Of a stretch of DNA of 64,000 nucleotides, positions 35,521-44,690 are shown piece by piece. The number at the start of each line of letters is the position of its first letter. Within the stretch, counting starts at the first letter, position 1. The notes under the pieces were generated by a model. It saw only the letters and a program-made list of their open reading frames with translations, was not told where the DNA came from and searched no databases. Source of the DNA: Ascidiaceihabitans sp029251465 (GTDB lineage: Bacteria; Pseudomonadota; Alphaproteobacteria; Rhodobacterales; Rhodobacteraceae); the NCBI RefSeq assembly GCF_042932805.1, contig NZ_CP170633.1, positions 2,976,001-3,040,000 of the forward strand, in the 5' to 3' direction. A program made the position numbers and the translations under genes.

Positions 35521-36504
35521 TCAGGCGGTGTGCATCAGAATTTGCTTCCAGATCGCGATTTCGTCGTACAGCGCGAATTCGCGACGCAAGCCAACGCCGT
35601 CCGGCCCGAAAGGGCCGAATTCAGCGTGGCACATGCCCATGACATGCACAGGCGCGCCGGTCGGTTTGCCAAAACTGCCCCAGCCTTCGTGCACGCCGTC
35701 CAGCGACCAACGGATCGCGGCACGCGGGGAAAGCATCCCGCCGTCCATGCCGATCTGATGGTGGATTTTGAACGTCGCATTCGGGAAGGACGACTTTAGC
35801 CCGACCCAGAATGCATCGACGCCTTCGCGCCCGATAGATGTCACCGACCCCGCATATTCGCCGATCACAGCGCGGTCGTATTGGTTCGTGATGACGGTGA
35901 AATCATTGGCCATGATACGGGTCAAAATGTCGGCGTAGCGAGCGCCCCATTCGTTATCATTTCCGGTGCCTTTGTAGTCGCCCTCGATGTCCATCGCTGG
36001 CGTGAACGCTGGCTTGGCATTGTCGGCCCCACCCTCGGCTGCGATCAAATTCGCGGTGTACGCTTCGGGGTCCATGCCCAACTGACGGACCAATCCGCCG
36101 TAGTCGCGGATCAGCCATTCGTCATAAATCGTGTCCGCTTTGGCCGCGCAATCGGCGATGACACGAACCACCCATTTCTTGCCCATTGCCTTGCCAAACT
36201 GGCCGTCACGTGTGTGCGTCGCCTTGGTCAATAAACGGTGCGAGGATAGGTAACCACCGACCTCGTCGCCGGACCAGATCACGTCTTCGCCGAGCAATTC
36301 GCGATCTGGAAATTCGTTGATCGTTGCCATGGTCGCGGCCATCACGTCGACGTTGCCCACGGACACACCCATCGGCGAGCGCACCGGGATGTCGTCGGAA
36401 TAATAATGATTCAGCGTGCCGACCCCACGGTGTTCCCAAATCTCTTGCGTGATGCCGATGATGTAGTCAGGAAAGTCTTTCCAGCGGTTTGAAAAACCCT
36501 TCAT
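35521..36504 (-). CDS. SnoaL-like double-domain protein (NTF2 fold)
   Basis: A 327-aa protein with two SnoaL/NTF2-like domains (about residues 15-140 and 185-320). Typical features are IWEHRGVGTLNHYYSDD at the first helix and VHVMGMCHAEFGPFGPDG late in the second. SnoaL proteins catalyse cyclisation, isomerisation or hydration by acid-base chemistry without cofactors. It is one of three such genes in this regulon. No direct evidence fixes its substrate. Confidence 0.75.
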   Translation of the reverse strand: MKGFSNRWKDFPDYIIGITQEIWEHRGVGTLNHYYSDDIPVRSPMGVSVGNVDVMAATMATINEFPDRELLGEDVIWSGDEVGGYLSSHRLLTKATHTRDGQFGKAMGKKWVVRVIADCAAKADTIYDEWLIRDYGGLVRQLGMDPEAYTANLIAAEGGADNAKPAFTPAMDIEGDYKGTGNDNEWGARYADILTRIMANDFTVITNQYDRAVIGEYAGSVTSIGREGVDAFWVGLKSSFPNATFKIHHQIGMDGGMLSPRAAIRWSLDGVHEGWGSFGKPTGAPVHVMGMCHAEFGPFGPDGVGLRREFALYDEIAIWKQILMHTA

Positions 36505-37523
36505 GTGGTGGTTCCTTTGGGGGTCAGAGTTGTGCCGCGCTGGATCAGCGGGCCAGAGAATTCGACGCGACGTGGGGCCATTTCGCCCTCGTCGATCTGG
36601 GCAAGCAACATGTCTACTGTCGCCTCGACCATGCGGTTCAGCGGCTGCCGTACTGTCGTTAAGTTATAGGCGGCCCAAGCGGCGAGCGGCACATCATCGT
36701 AGCCGACAATCGCGATGTCATCGGGAATGCGCAGGCCCAAATCGTAGCGCAACGTGTCCATCACGGCAAAGGCCATGTGGTCGTTGCCAACAAAGATCGC
36801 GTCCGGTGCGACCTCTTGCATCATGAAATCACGCGCAGCTTTGGCAGCCACCTCGCGGTCATACATGCCGTCAACGATTGCGAAAGGGGTTTGCCCTGCG
36901 CCCGCCAATCCTTCGGTGAACCCTTGCAGGCGGTCGCGGCCCGTTGATGACCCTTCCCACCCGGAAATATGGGCAATTCGGGTGTGCCCGCAGGATACCA
37001 GAAATTCAGCGATGCTGCGCCCGCCTGCGACATTTGCCGAGGTAACAGACCCAACATCCGCGCCATCTTGGGCACGGTTAAACATGACCACAGGAATGCC
37101 TGCATCAAAGCAGCGCTTGGTCAAATTCGACGACATGCCAACGGATGCCGTGATGATCCCGTCGACCTGATAATCCAGTAATTCCTCGATCACTTGGGTG
37201 ATCTGGCTTTGGTCATTTCCCGCAGTGAAAACAAGAATGTGGTAACCTTTTGCCTGCAGTGCATTTGACAAATGCTCAAGCGCTGCGGGGTAAAACTGGT
37301 TGTCCAGATAGGCGACGACCAGGCCGATAATCCGGCTTTTGCCGGTGATCATCGCGCGTGCCATCATGTTCGGGCGGTACCCCAATTCAGCGGCTGCTTC
37401 TTTGACCTTTGCGATCGTCTTTGCGCTGGCTGACGCCCCCGGCGTGAACACGCGACTGACAGCGGATTGGCTGACGCCCGCGCGATCGGCCACGTGTTGG
37501 GATGTGACTTTGTCCAATGCCAT
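36501..37523 (-). CDS. LacI-family transcriptional regulator
   Basis: A 340-aa LacI/GalR repressor. The N-terminal helix-turn-helix is VTSQHVADRAGVSQSAVSRVF (residues ~5-25) with the hinge helix PNMMARAMITGKS. The periplasmic-binding-like effector domain follows. The ATG at 37523 overlaps the SDR stop and agrees with the LacI N-terminus; a longer frame into the SDR gene is not used. It is encoded within the operon it probably controls, and two matching operators lie 3.7 kb away at the divergent promoter. Confidence 0.92.
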   Translation of the reverse strand: MALDKVTSQHVADRAGVSQSAVSRVFTPGASASAKTIAKVKEAAAELGYRPNMMARAMITGKSRIIGLVVAYLDNQFYPAALEHLSNALQAKGYHILVFTAGNDQSQITQVIEELLDYQVDGIITASVGMSSNLTKRCFDAGIPVVMFNRAQDGADVGSVTSANVAGGRSIAEFLVSCGHTRIAHISGWEGSSTGRDRLQGFTEGLAGAGQTPFAIVDGMYDREVAAKAARDFMMQEVAPDAIFVGNDHMAFAVMDTLRYDLGLRIPDDIAIVGYDDVPLAAWAAYNLTTVRQPLNRMVEATVDMLLAQIDEGEMAPRRVEFSGPLIQRGTTLTPKGTTT

Positions 37524-38287
37524 CAGTCCGCCGTCCAACCGCCATCGATCAGCATGTGCGTGCCGGTCATCAAGGATGACGCATCTGATGCCAGATACAA
37601 AACAGCGCCCATCATGTCCGCGACTTCGCCGGTGCGGCCAAGCTTGATTTTCTCGCGCAGCCATTTGACCTTTTCAGGATCGCTGAATGTCGGTTCGGTC
37701 AATGGTGTGCGGATGAATGTCGGGCAGATCGTGTTGATGCGGATGCCTACGGGGCCCCACTCGATTGCCATCGCTTTGGTGAACCCTTCGACCGCGTGTT
37801 TGGTTGCGCAATAGACCGCCCGATCCGGCCCGCCGACATGCGCCATCTGGGACGAGATGTTGATCAGCGACCCTGTTTTACCCGCCTCGACCAACCCTTT
37901 GGCCACGGCACGTGTCAGGAAATAGGCCCCTTTGATGTTCAGGTTCGATACCGCATCAAAATCCGCTTCGGTCGTTTCCAAAGCCGGCGAATGGATCGCC
38001 AAGCCGGCAGAATTCACGAGGATATCGTAAGGGCCGTTCGCCGCAACAGCAGCTTGAGTTGCAACAACGTCAGACACATCCATCGCCAATGCATCTGCGC
38101 TAAAGCCAGCGGCTTTCATGTCAGCAACTGCGGTCTCAAGCTTGTCCACAGACCGCGCCGCCAGCGTCACATGCGCGCCACCCTCGGCCAATGCCACAGC
38201 GCAGCCTAGCCCGATACCCGAGGACGCACCCGCGACCAATGCGCGTTTGCCAGTGAGGTCAAATGATGGGGTTTTGGGCAGTGTCAT
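37523..38287 (-). CDS. Short-chain dehydrogenase/reductase (SDR)
   Basis: A 254-aa classical SDR. The cofactor motif is G-A-S-S-G-I-G near residue 20; the active-site Y-x-x-x-K is YCATKHAVEGF (~residue 158) with the preceding serine in LINISSQMAHVGG. The C-terminal MTGTHMLIDGGWTAD is standard. It oxidises or reduces an alcohol/ketone intermediate of the pathway and overlaps the LacI gene by one base. Confidence 0.92.
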   Translation of the reverse strand: MTLPKTPSFDLTGKRALVAGASSGIGLGCAVALAEGGAHVTLAARSVDKLETAVADMKAAGFSADALAMDVSDVVATQAAVAANGPYDILVNSAGLAIHSPALETTEADFDAVSNLNIKGAYFLTRAVAKGLVEAGKTGSLINISSQMAHVGGPDRAVYCATKHAVEGFTKAMAIEWGPVGIRINTICPTFIRTPLTEPTFSDPEKVKWLREKIKLGRTGEVADMMGAVLYLASDASSLMTGTHMLIDGGWTAD

Positions 38288-38299
38288 GCTGTGTCCTTT

Positions 38300-39610
38300 T
38301 TAGTCAGCCGCTGCACCATATGGCACGTTTTGGCCGCCATAGCGACGTACGCGAATATTGCATTGTTCAGCGTGACCTACGAACCCTTCGAGCATACACA
38401 AGCGCGATCCATAAGCACCGACCCGCGCGGCAGCTTCGTCACTGGTGATACGTTGATAGCTGTGTGTTTTCAGAAACTTACCAACCCAAAGACCACCTGT
38501 GTAACGTCCTGCTTTTTTCGTGGGTAAGGTGTGGTTCGTACCAATCACCTTGTCGCCATTTGCAACGTTTGTACGTGGCCCCAAGAACAGCGCGCCATAA
38601 CACGTCATGTTTTCTAAGAACCAATCATCGCGGTCCGTCATCACCTGCACGTGCTCGGAGGCGATATCTTCGGCCACCGCCAGCATTTCGTCGTAGGTGT
38701 CGCAAACGATGACTTCGCCGTATTCCTCCCACGAGGTGCGGGCTGTTTCAGCTGTGGGCAAAATTTCGAGGATTCGGTCAATTTCAGCAAGCGTTTCACG
38801 CGCCAGTTTTTCGGAGTTGGTCAACAAAACCGCGGGCGAATTGTACCCGTGTTCCGCTTGGCCCAGCAGATCCGTCGCGCACAATTCCGCATCAACAGTT
38901 TCATCTGCAATCACCATGGTTTCGGTAGGACCTGCAAACAAATCGATCCCGACACGGCCAAACAACTGACGTTTGGCTTCGGCCACAAACGCATTGCCGG
39001 GGCCGACGATCATGTGCACAGGATCAACCGTTTCAGTGCCCAGCGCCATTGCGCCGACGGCTTGCATACCGCCGAGAACGTAAATTTCGTGGGCACCCCC
39101 CATGTGCATGGCCGCAACGATCGCAGGATGCGGTTCACCGTTTTGCGGTGGGGCCGAGGCGACGATGCGCGGCACGCCTGCCACTTGCGCCGTCAAAACG
39201 GACATGTGTGCGGACGCGACCATCGGGAATTTTCCGCCCGGCACGTAGCAGCCGACGGACTGCACGGGGATGTTTTTGTGACCCAAAATCACCCCCGGTT
39301 GCGTTTCGATTTCAATGTCCGTCATCGATGCGCGTTGGGCCTCGGCGAAGGTTCGGATTTGGGTTTGCGCGTATTTGATGTCTGCCATGTCGCGGGTCGA
39401 AACCTTGGACATAGCGGCCTCGATCTCGGAGGCGCTCAGACGGAAATTGGCGGGCTCGTATTTGTCGAACTTGGCTGACAATTCGCGCACGGCCGCATCG
39501 CCGCGTGTTGCAATATCTGCCAGCGTGTCTTCGACAACGGCGCGGACTTTGGCGTCGTCATCTGCGCGCTCTGCTTCGGGTTTGCCGGTCTTGAGGTAGG
39601 TAATCGTCAT
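38300..39610 (-). CDS. Histidinol-dehydrogenase-like protein (probably not biosynthetic HisD)
   Basis: A 436-aa zinc- and NAD-dependent dehydrogenase of the HisD family. It keeps the family core (PVQSVGCYVPGGKFPMVASA, FAGPTETMVIADE, DLLGQAEHGYNSPAVLLT with the zinc-ligand QxxH). Small changes from biosynthetic HisD, such as PTE for PSE and YNSPAV for the usual D/S-rich region, are seen. Its place in a catabolic operon also suggests another primary alcohol substrate. HpsN, the sulfopropanediol dehydrogenase of roseobacters, is a known precedent. No other his gene is nearby. Confidence 0.8.
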   Translation of the reverse strand: MTITYLKTGKPEAERADDDAKVRAVVEDTLADIATRGDAAVRELSAKFDKYEPANFRLSASEIEAAMSKVSTRDMADIKYAQTQIRTFAEAQRASMTDIEIETQPGVILGHKNIPVQSVGCYVPGGKFPMVASAHMSVLTAQVAGVPRIVASAPPQNGEPHPAIVAAMHMGGAHEIYVLGGMQAVGAMALGTETVDPVHMIVGPGNAFVAEAKRQLFGRVGIDLFAGPTETMVIADETVDAELCATDLLGQAEHGYNSPAVLLTNSEKLARETLAEIDRILEILPTAETARTSWEEYGEVIVCDTYDEMLAVAEDIASEHVQVMTDRDDWFLENMTCYGALFLGPRTNVANGDKVIGTNHTLPTKKAGRYTGGLWVGKFLKTHSYQRITSDEAAARVGAYGSRLCMLEGFVGHAEQCNIRVRRYGGQNVPYGAAAD

Positions 39611-39633
39611 GTGAAGCTCCGCGAGAAAAACGC

Positions 39634-40131
39634 TTAGGGTTTGGGGGGCGTAAGGGTGCCATTGTCAAAGTTTTCCCAGCCGTGACCGCCGAACACATCC
39701 ACACCCAGCTGCATCATTACCGACGCAAGATCGACAGAAACGGGGTTGTCCGCGATGCGCCCATCCTCAATCCGCCAGAAATCCATGTACGGGATTTTCA
39801 CGCGTTTTCCGGTCGCAGGGATGCCCATGAAGGTGCCGGAATGCGTGCCCTCGATGTGGCCGAAACACGAGGCCCATTCACCGTCCGCCATGAAATGTTC
39901 GGTGACATAATCACGATCCGTGAACGCCGCACGCAACGGGAATTGCCAGTTGCGTTGAAATTCAGCGATGCCTTTTTTGGTGCCTGAGCCTTGGTTGCCA
40001 CGCCACGTGAACCCATCGGTGAAATACGGCGTCATGTCCATTTCGTTGGCACCAAGCGCGTCTTCCATCCGCTTGACCGCTGCAAGGGATTGCGCTGTTT
40101 TTTCTGCGTGTGCTGCGTCGTATTTGGTCAC
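39634..40131 (-). CDS. SnoaL-like single-domain protein (ester cyclase type)
   Basis: A 165-aa NTF2-fold protein of the SnoaL-like 'ester cyclase' family, with FTWRGNQGSGTKKGIAEFQ near residue 45 and IPYMDFWRIEDGRIADNPVSVD near the C-terminus. It begins at a GTG (40131) that overlaps the ABC ATPase stop (GTGA on the minus strand). Second of three SnoaL-fold genes in the regulon. Confidence 0.78.
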   Translation of the reverse strand: MTKYDAAHAEKTAQSLAAVKRMEDALGANEMDMTPYFTDGFTWRGNQGSGTKKGIAEFQRNWQFPLRAAFTDRDYVTEHFMADGEWASCFGHIEGTHSGTFMGIPATGKRVKIPYMDFWRIEDGRIADNPVSVDLASVMMQLGVDVFGGHGWENFDNGTLTPPKP

Positions 40132-41174
40132 AAACGGTCTCCGGTTTTGGCGTCAAAGAGGTGGCAGATTTCAGCGGGAATGTTGGCGCTGACGGCGTCG
40201 CCGATGTCGACGCGGTATTCCTTGCCGGATTTCACCGACAGAATGGTTTTGCCGGCCCGCATCGTGACCATCGTGGCCTCGCCCAATAGCTCTAGAGAAT
40301 AGACGGTGGAATTGGCCTGCGCCTCGCTGTCGGCAACAGTCGCATCTTCGGCGCGGAACCCCAAAGTGACAGGGCCGCTATGATCGTCGCGCAATCCTGG
40401 GATCGACAAATTTTCCGCCGTGAACGTGCCATTTTCCAGCACGCCATCGACCAAGTTCATTGCTGGACTGCCGATGAAACCCGCAACAAATGTGTTGGCC
40501 GGATTGTCGTAAATGTCGGTAGGTGTGCCGACCTGTTGCACCACACCCGCGTTCATGACCACGACGCGGTCTGCGAGGGTCATCGCCTCGATCTGATCGT
40601 GCGTCACGTAGACGGTTGTGGTTTTCAATTCGTGGCTGAGGTTCTTGATCTGTGCGCGCGTGGACACCCGCAGTTTGGCATCCAAGTTCGACAACGGTTC
40701 ATCCATCAAGAACACATTGGGTTCGCGTACAACCGCACGGGCCAAGGCGACGCGCTGACGCTGACCGCCTGACAATTCAGCCGGTTTACGATCAAGGAAA
40801 TCATCCAGTTCGACCATGGCAGAGGCCCGCGCGACACGCTCGGCATGTTCAGAAACGGGCACGCCGCGCACTTTTAGTGGAAAGCGGATGTTCTCCCAAA
40901 CGTTCATATTCGGGTACAGGGCGTAGGATTGGAACACCATCGCCACGTCGCGATCCTTGGGATCCAGATCGTTGATCCGCTTACCATCGACCAGAATATC
41001 GCCGCTGGTCGCATCCTCTAGACCTGCGATCATACGCATCGTTGTGGTCTTGCCGCAGCCCGACGGGCCAAGCAAAACCAGGAACTCCTGATCCGCGATG
41101 GTCAGGTTAAAATCGGCAACCCCAACAAAGGATCCCCACCGCTTGTGGAGATTGCGCAGTTGAATTTCGGCCAT
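40128..41174 (-). CDS. Sugar-type ABC transporter ATP-binding protein (UgpC/MsmK-like)
   Basis: A 348-aa ABC ATPase of the carbohydrate-importer (CUT1) type with a C-terminal TOBE domain. Motifs: Walker A GPSGCGKTT near residue 38, signature LSGGQRQRVALARA, Walker B VFLMDEPLSNLDA. It serves the binding protein and permeases transcribed divergently at 41443-44681. The ATG at 41174 follows GGGAG. One LacI-type operator ends immediately upstream of this ribosome-binding site. Confidence 0.93.
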   Translation of the reverse strand: MAEIQLRNLHKRWGSFVGVADFNLTIADQEFLVLLGPSGCGKTTTMRMIAGLEDATSGDILVDGKRINDLDPKDRDVAMVFQSYALYPNMNVWENIRFPLKVRGVPVSEHAERVARASAMVELDDFLDRKPAELSGGQRQRVALARAVVREPNVFLMDEPLSNLDAKLRVSTRAQIKNLSHELKTTTVYVTHDQIEAMTLADRVVVMNAGVVQQVGTPTDIYDNPANTFVAGFIGSPAMNLVDGVLENGTFTAENLSIPGLRDDHSGPVTLGFRAEDATVADSEAQANSTVYSLELLGEATMVTMRAGKTILSVKSGKEYRVDIGDAVSANIPAEICHLFDAKTGDRL

Positions 41175-41189
41175 AACGGACTCCCGTTC

Positions 41190-41205
41190 TTGCATACGTT
41201 TGCAA
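41190..41205. promoter_or_regulatory. LacI-type operator 1 (left)
   Basis: TTGCATACGTTTGCAA is a near-palindrome with the central CG of LacI/GalR operators. It lies 15 nt before the ATPase start codon. It is the exact reverse complement of the second site at 41313. Confidence 0.8.
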
Positions 41206-41312
41206 AACACTGACTTGAATCGTTTTGCGGAACAACCCCTTATTTTAAAGAGGCATGTTTTTTTCGATTTTTCACAAAAATGCTTGCCAGAGGGTCAAAT
41301 CACAGGGTTAAC

Positions 41313-41328
41313 TTGCAAACGTATGCAA
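41313..41328. promoter_or_regulatory. LacI-type operator 2 (right)
   Basis: TTGCAAACGTATGCAA is the exact reverse complement of operator 1. It lies 123 nt away centre to centre, upstream of the binding-protein gene. Spacing near 12 DNA turns would allow looping by a LacI tetramer or two dimers. This is the expected target of the LacI protein encoded at 36501-37523. Confidence 0.8.
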
Positions 41329-41442
41329 AGGAACCTCGATTCGGGTGCCTGCGCTAAAGTTGATCCAGCGGTGGTGACACCGTGCCTTTAGAACGCGTCG
41401 GAAAATCCGACCAATCAAAGAACATCGGGAGGTTCTTAACCT

Positions 41443-42693
41443 ATGAAGATTATCAAAACAGCCACGCTTGGAACTGCATTTGCGGTTTTGGCCGGCACGA
41501 CGGTTTTGGCAGATGGCCACGCCTGTGCAATCACAGATGGTCGCGTGTCCATCGTCGGCAACGAATTTGCCGCGATCCAATCGGTTGCAACGTCAGCCCT
41601 TGAGTGTGCCGCCGGCGCATCCGAGGCGAAATCGAACCTCACCGCGGATCACCAAAAAATCAACCTCGCGGGCATGTCAGGCAACCCAGCCGAATACACA
41701 TCCGCGATTGTTGCCAACTCTTCTATCGTGGCCCTGATCAATGAAGACGTTGTGCGCCCGTTGGACGATCTGGTCGCAAAATACGGTCAAGACATCCCTG
41801 CGCGCCAGTTAATCACAGTTGACGGCAAGGTCATGGCCGTCGCGTTTATGGCAAACGCGCAGCATCTTGTGTACCGCGCCGACGTTCTGGAAAAAGCTGG
41901 CGTTGCCGTGCCAACATCTTACGAAGAAGTTCTTGCAGCCGCGGAAAAAATCCGTGCTGCGGGCATCATGGAAAACCCGGTGGGTGGCGCATACAAAGCG
42001 GGTTGGAATCTGGCCCAGGAATTCACCAACATGTACATCGGTACTGGCGGCGAATTCTTTAAAGCAGGCACTGCCGAAGTATCGATCAACAACGCCCAAG
42101 GCGTGTTGGCGCTGGAAACAATGAAGGCGCTGACGGCCTACATGAACCCCGACTATCTGACGCATGATTCCAACGCGACAAACGCGGAATGGGAAGCAGG
42201 CAACGTCGCCTTGATGAACATGTGGGGCTCGCGCGCGGGCAACCTGATGGACGCCGAAGGTTCCGAAGAAATGGTGTATTCCAACACCAAACCGGGCGGT
42301 CCTTTGACTGTTGGCGACAGCGGCACACCAGCCACAACATTGTGGTGGGACGGCTGGACCGTTGCGAAAAACATCTCTGATGCAGACGCAGCAGCGACGT
42401 TCCAAGCACTGGCGCACGCCACCTCCCCAAGCCTGCTGAACGACAAAACCATGTCCGAAGCCGTTTGGTTGATGGAAGGATACACGCCAGAAGCCGTGAA
42501 CGAAGGCGTTTTGGCCTCGGTTCAAGCGGGATCCACGCCCTACCCGATGATCCCGTTCCAAGGCCTGTTGCACACAGCGTTGGGTGACAACATCGCGGAC
42601 TTCTTGAAAGGCACCGAATCTGCCGAGCAAGCGCTGGCAGACGCTGAAGCGGCCTATACCGCTGCTGCAAAAGAAAAAGGCTTCCTGAAATAA
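41443..42693 (+). CDS. Extracellular solute-binding protein, family 1 (ABC)
   Basis: A 416-aa periplasmic binding protein. A Sec signal peptide ends near VLA-DGH (residue 24). The mature protein has the sugar-type family 1 fold, with YTSAIVANSSIVALINEDVVRPLDDL and WGSRAGNLMD. Ligands of this family are sugars, polyols or glycerol-phosphates. It heads the operon with two permeases and a SnoaL-like gene, and is followed by a stable hairpin. Confidence 0.9.
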   Translation: MKIIKTATLGTAFAVLAGTTVLADGHACAITDGRVSIVGNEFAAIQSVATSALECAAGASEAKSNLTADHQKINLAGMSGNPAEYTSAIVANSSIVALINEDVVRPLDDLVAKYGQDIPARQLITVDGKVMAVAFMANAQHLVYRADVLEKAGVAVPTSYEEVLAAAEKIRAAGIMENPVGGAYKAGWNLAQEFTNMYIGTGGEFFKAGTAEVSINNAQGVLALETMKALTAYMNPDYLTHDSNATNAEWEAGNVALMNMWGSRAGNLMDAEGSEEMVYSNTKPGGPLTVGDSGTPATTLWWDGWTVAKNISDADAAATFQALAHATSPSLLNDKTMSEAVWLMEGYTPEAVNEGVLASVQAGSTPYPMIPFQGLLHTALGDNIADFLKGTESAEQALADAEAAYTAAAKEKGFLK

Positions 42694-42704
42694 GGTCGCC
42701 ATTC

Positions 42705-42728
42705 TGAGGAGGGGTTCGCCCCTCCTCA
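42705..42728 (+). other. UUCG-capped hairpin after the binding-protein gene
   Basis: TGAGGAGGGG and CCCCTCCTCA form a perfect 10-bp stem closed by a TTCG tetraloop, 12 nt after the stop. No T-run follows. It probably protects the 3' end of the binding-protein message, giving more of it than of the permeases. Confidence 0.75.
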
Positions 42729-42764
42729 ACCTACCCAAGATTTCCAGCATCAAGCGAGAGCGAT

Positions 42765-43790
42765 ATGAAACACCGTACCTTCCTTTGGTTTGTCTTGCCG
42801 TCCGCCTTTTTGATGCTTTTGTTCATCGCGATGCCGATTGTATCGGTGGTGACCCAATCCATGTACGCCAGCCACGAACAGGTGATCGTCGAGGTCAAAA
42901 ACTGTGGTCCGTTTGGCTGCAAAACCGTATCCTCTATCGACCAAGAAGCGACCGCCGCCCTGCGCGATGCACAGCCTTTGGGCAAATTCGTCGGCATGCA
43001 GATCTACACCGATCGCAACCATTTGGCGTTCAGCGAAGTGTCCTCTGCTTGGGTTGATGCGGACGGTTTGCCGAATTTTGGCGCAGCACTGATGAACCTG
43101 CCGTTTTACAAAGCGATGGCGTTCACGCTGACCTACACAGGCGTCGTCACCCCGCTGACAATCATTTTGGGATTCATGATTGCCGTGGCCATTAACTCGG
43201 TCGCCAAGGCGCTCAAAGGTCCCACGATCTTCTTTTCGCTTTTGCCATTTATCGTCACGCCGCTGGTTGGCGCGTTGGTGATTTTCTGGATGGTGGATGC
43301 GCGCGGTATCCTCGGAACCGGGCTGCAATGGCTGGCGAACGATCCAACCTTATCGGTCAAGGCATCGACCCCGCTGATGTGGATCATGCTGATGTTTTAC
43401 GGCGTCTGGCACTCTGCTCCGTTTGCATTCGTCGTGTTTTACGCAGGCCTGCAAACTGTGAACCAGGACACACTTGAGGCGGCGATGATCGATGGGGCCA
43501 CCCGCTGGCAGCGCATCCGTTACGTCGTGATCCCGCATCTGTTTCCGTTGGTGACATTTGTGGCGCTGATCCAGCTGATGGACAATTTCAGGGTGTTCGA
43601 ACCCATCGTCAGTTTCTCGGCCGAAGCGCATGCATTCTCGCTGTCGTATGCAATCTTTAGTGACCTGAACGGTGAAACGCAGTTGCTGTCCTCTGCTGCC
43701 GCAACATCGGTTTTGACTATAATCGGGGTGGCGCTGCTGCTGTCGCCGGTTCTTGTGCGCACATGGCGCGATTTTGGCACTGGCCGGTAA
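42765..43790 (+). CDS. ABC transporter permease (MalF-like)
   Basis: A 341-aa membrane protein with six to seven hydrophobic segments. The permease EAA-type loop is EAAMIDGATRWQRIRYVVIPHLFP near residue 243. An extended periplasmic region (residues ~35-110) includes a pair of cysteines in VKNCGPFGCKTV. Partner of the permease downstream and the ATPase at 40128-41174. Confidence 0.92.
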   Translation: MKHRTFLWFVLPSAFLMLLFIAMPIVSVVTQSMYASHEQVIVEVKNCGPFGCKTVSSIDQEATAALRDAQPLGKFVGMQIYTDRNHLAFSEVSSAWVDADGLPNFGAALMNLPFYKAMAFTLTYTGVVTPLTIILGFMIAVAINSVAKALKGPTIFFSLLPFIVTPLVGALVIFWMVDARGILGTGLQWLANDPTLSVKASTPLMWIMLMFYGVWHSAPFAFVVFYAGLQTVNQDTLEAAMIDGATRWQRIRYVVIPHLFPLVTFVALIQLMDNFRVFEPIVSFSAEAHAFSLSYAIFSDLNGETQLLSSAAATSVLTIIGVALLLSPVLVRTWRDFGTGR

Positions 43791-43802
43791 GGGAAAACGC
43801 AC

Positions 43803-44681
43803 ATGTCCGTAGCAAACAAACGCCCATTCAGCGTTCAATTCATCGCCACCGCCTTTTTGATGTTCTGGCTGGTTTTGGCCGCCTTCCCCTTTCTTTGGAC
43901 CCTCTGGGGCAGCTTTAAGGTCGAGGGCGATTTCTTTTCCAAAGCCGATTGGGCGCAATCCCTCAGAGGCACTCTGACCCAAGTCGAAACCGGCGCCACC
44001 TTCACCGGCGGCGGCTATTTCGGCGCGTGGGTTCAAGAAGGGTTCGGACGCTCTGCGCTGAACACCTTTGTTGTGTGCGTCGCTGTCGTGACCATCTCGC
44101 TGACCTTTGGCACATTGGGCGGCTACGCTTTGTCGCGATCAAACCACCGCTACGCGTTCTGGTTTCTGCTGTTCGCACTGATCTTTCGCGCGATGCCGCC
44201 GATCACGCTGGTGTCGGGTTACTTACTGCCGTTCTTTCAGTGGAACCTTTGGGGGCACCTAAGCACCACAATCATCGTTCTGGTCGCGATCAACCAACCG
44301 TTCACGCTGTGGATGCTGACGTCGTTCTTTCGTAACATTCCCAAGGATCTGGACGAAAGCGCCATGGTTGACGGATGCACGCGTTTCCAAGCCTTTCGCC
44401 ACGTGATCATCCCGGTGATGTGGCCAGGTGTGATCACCACGGGGCTGTTTTCGTTCCTGCTGGCGTACAACGATTTCGCCGTGACCTCGATCCTGCTCAG
44501 CAAGGAAAACCAGACGATGGTGCCGAAACTGGCCTCGTTCCTTGGCACCACCCAAACCAAAGGCAACGTGATGTTCGCGGTTGCAGCGGTTGTGTCCGTC
44601 ACCGCCCCGCTGTTTGTGATGATCATGTTCTTCCAACGTCAAATCGTTTCGGGCCTAACAGCCGGCGCGGTCAAAGGTTAA
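43803..44681 (+). CDS. ABC transporter permease (MalG-like)
   Basis: A 292-aa inner-membrane permease with about six helices and an EAA-type loop ESAMVDGCTRFQAFRHVIIPVMWPG near residue 185. It follows the first permease after 12 nt and precedes the SnoaL-like gene by 9 nt. Confidence 0.92.
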   Translation: MSVANKRPFSVQFIATAFLMFWLVLAAFPFLWTLWGSFKVEGDFFSKADWAQSLRGTLTQVETGATFTGGGYFGAWVQEGFGRSALNTFVVCVAVVTISLTFGTLGGYALSRSNHRYAFWFLLFALIFRAMPPITLVSGYLLPFFQWNLWGHLSTTIIVLVAINQPFTLWMLTSFFRNIPKDLDESAMVDGCTRFQAFRHVIIPVMWPGVITTGLFSFLLAYNDFAVTSILLSKENQTMVPKLASFLGTTQTKGNVMFAVAAVVSVTAPLFVMIMFFQRQIVSGLTAGAVKG

Positions 44682-44690
44682 GACAACTCT

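Noticed and set aside
38300..39610. Biosynthetic hisD
   Set aside because: Its place in a LacI-regulated catabolic operon and the lack of other his genes nearby make a catabolic paralogue more likely.
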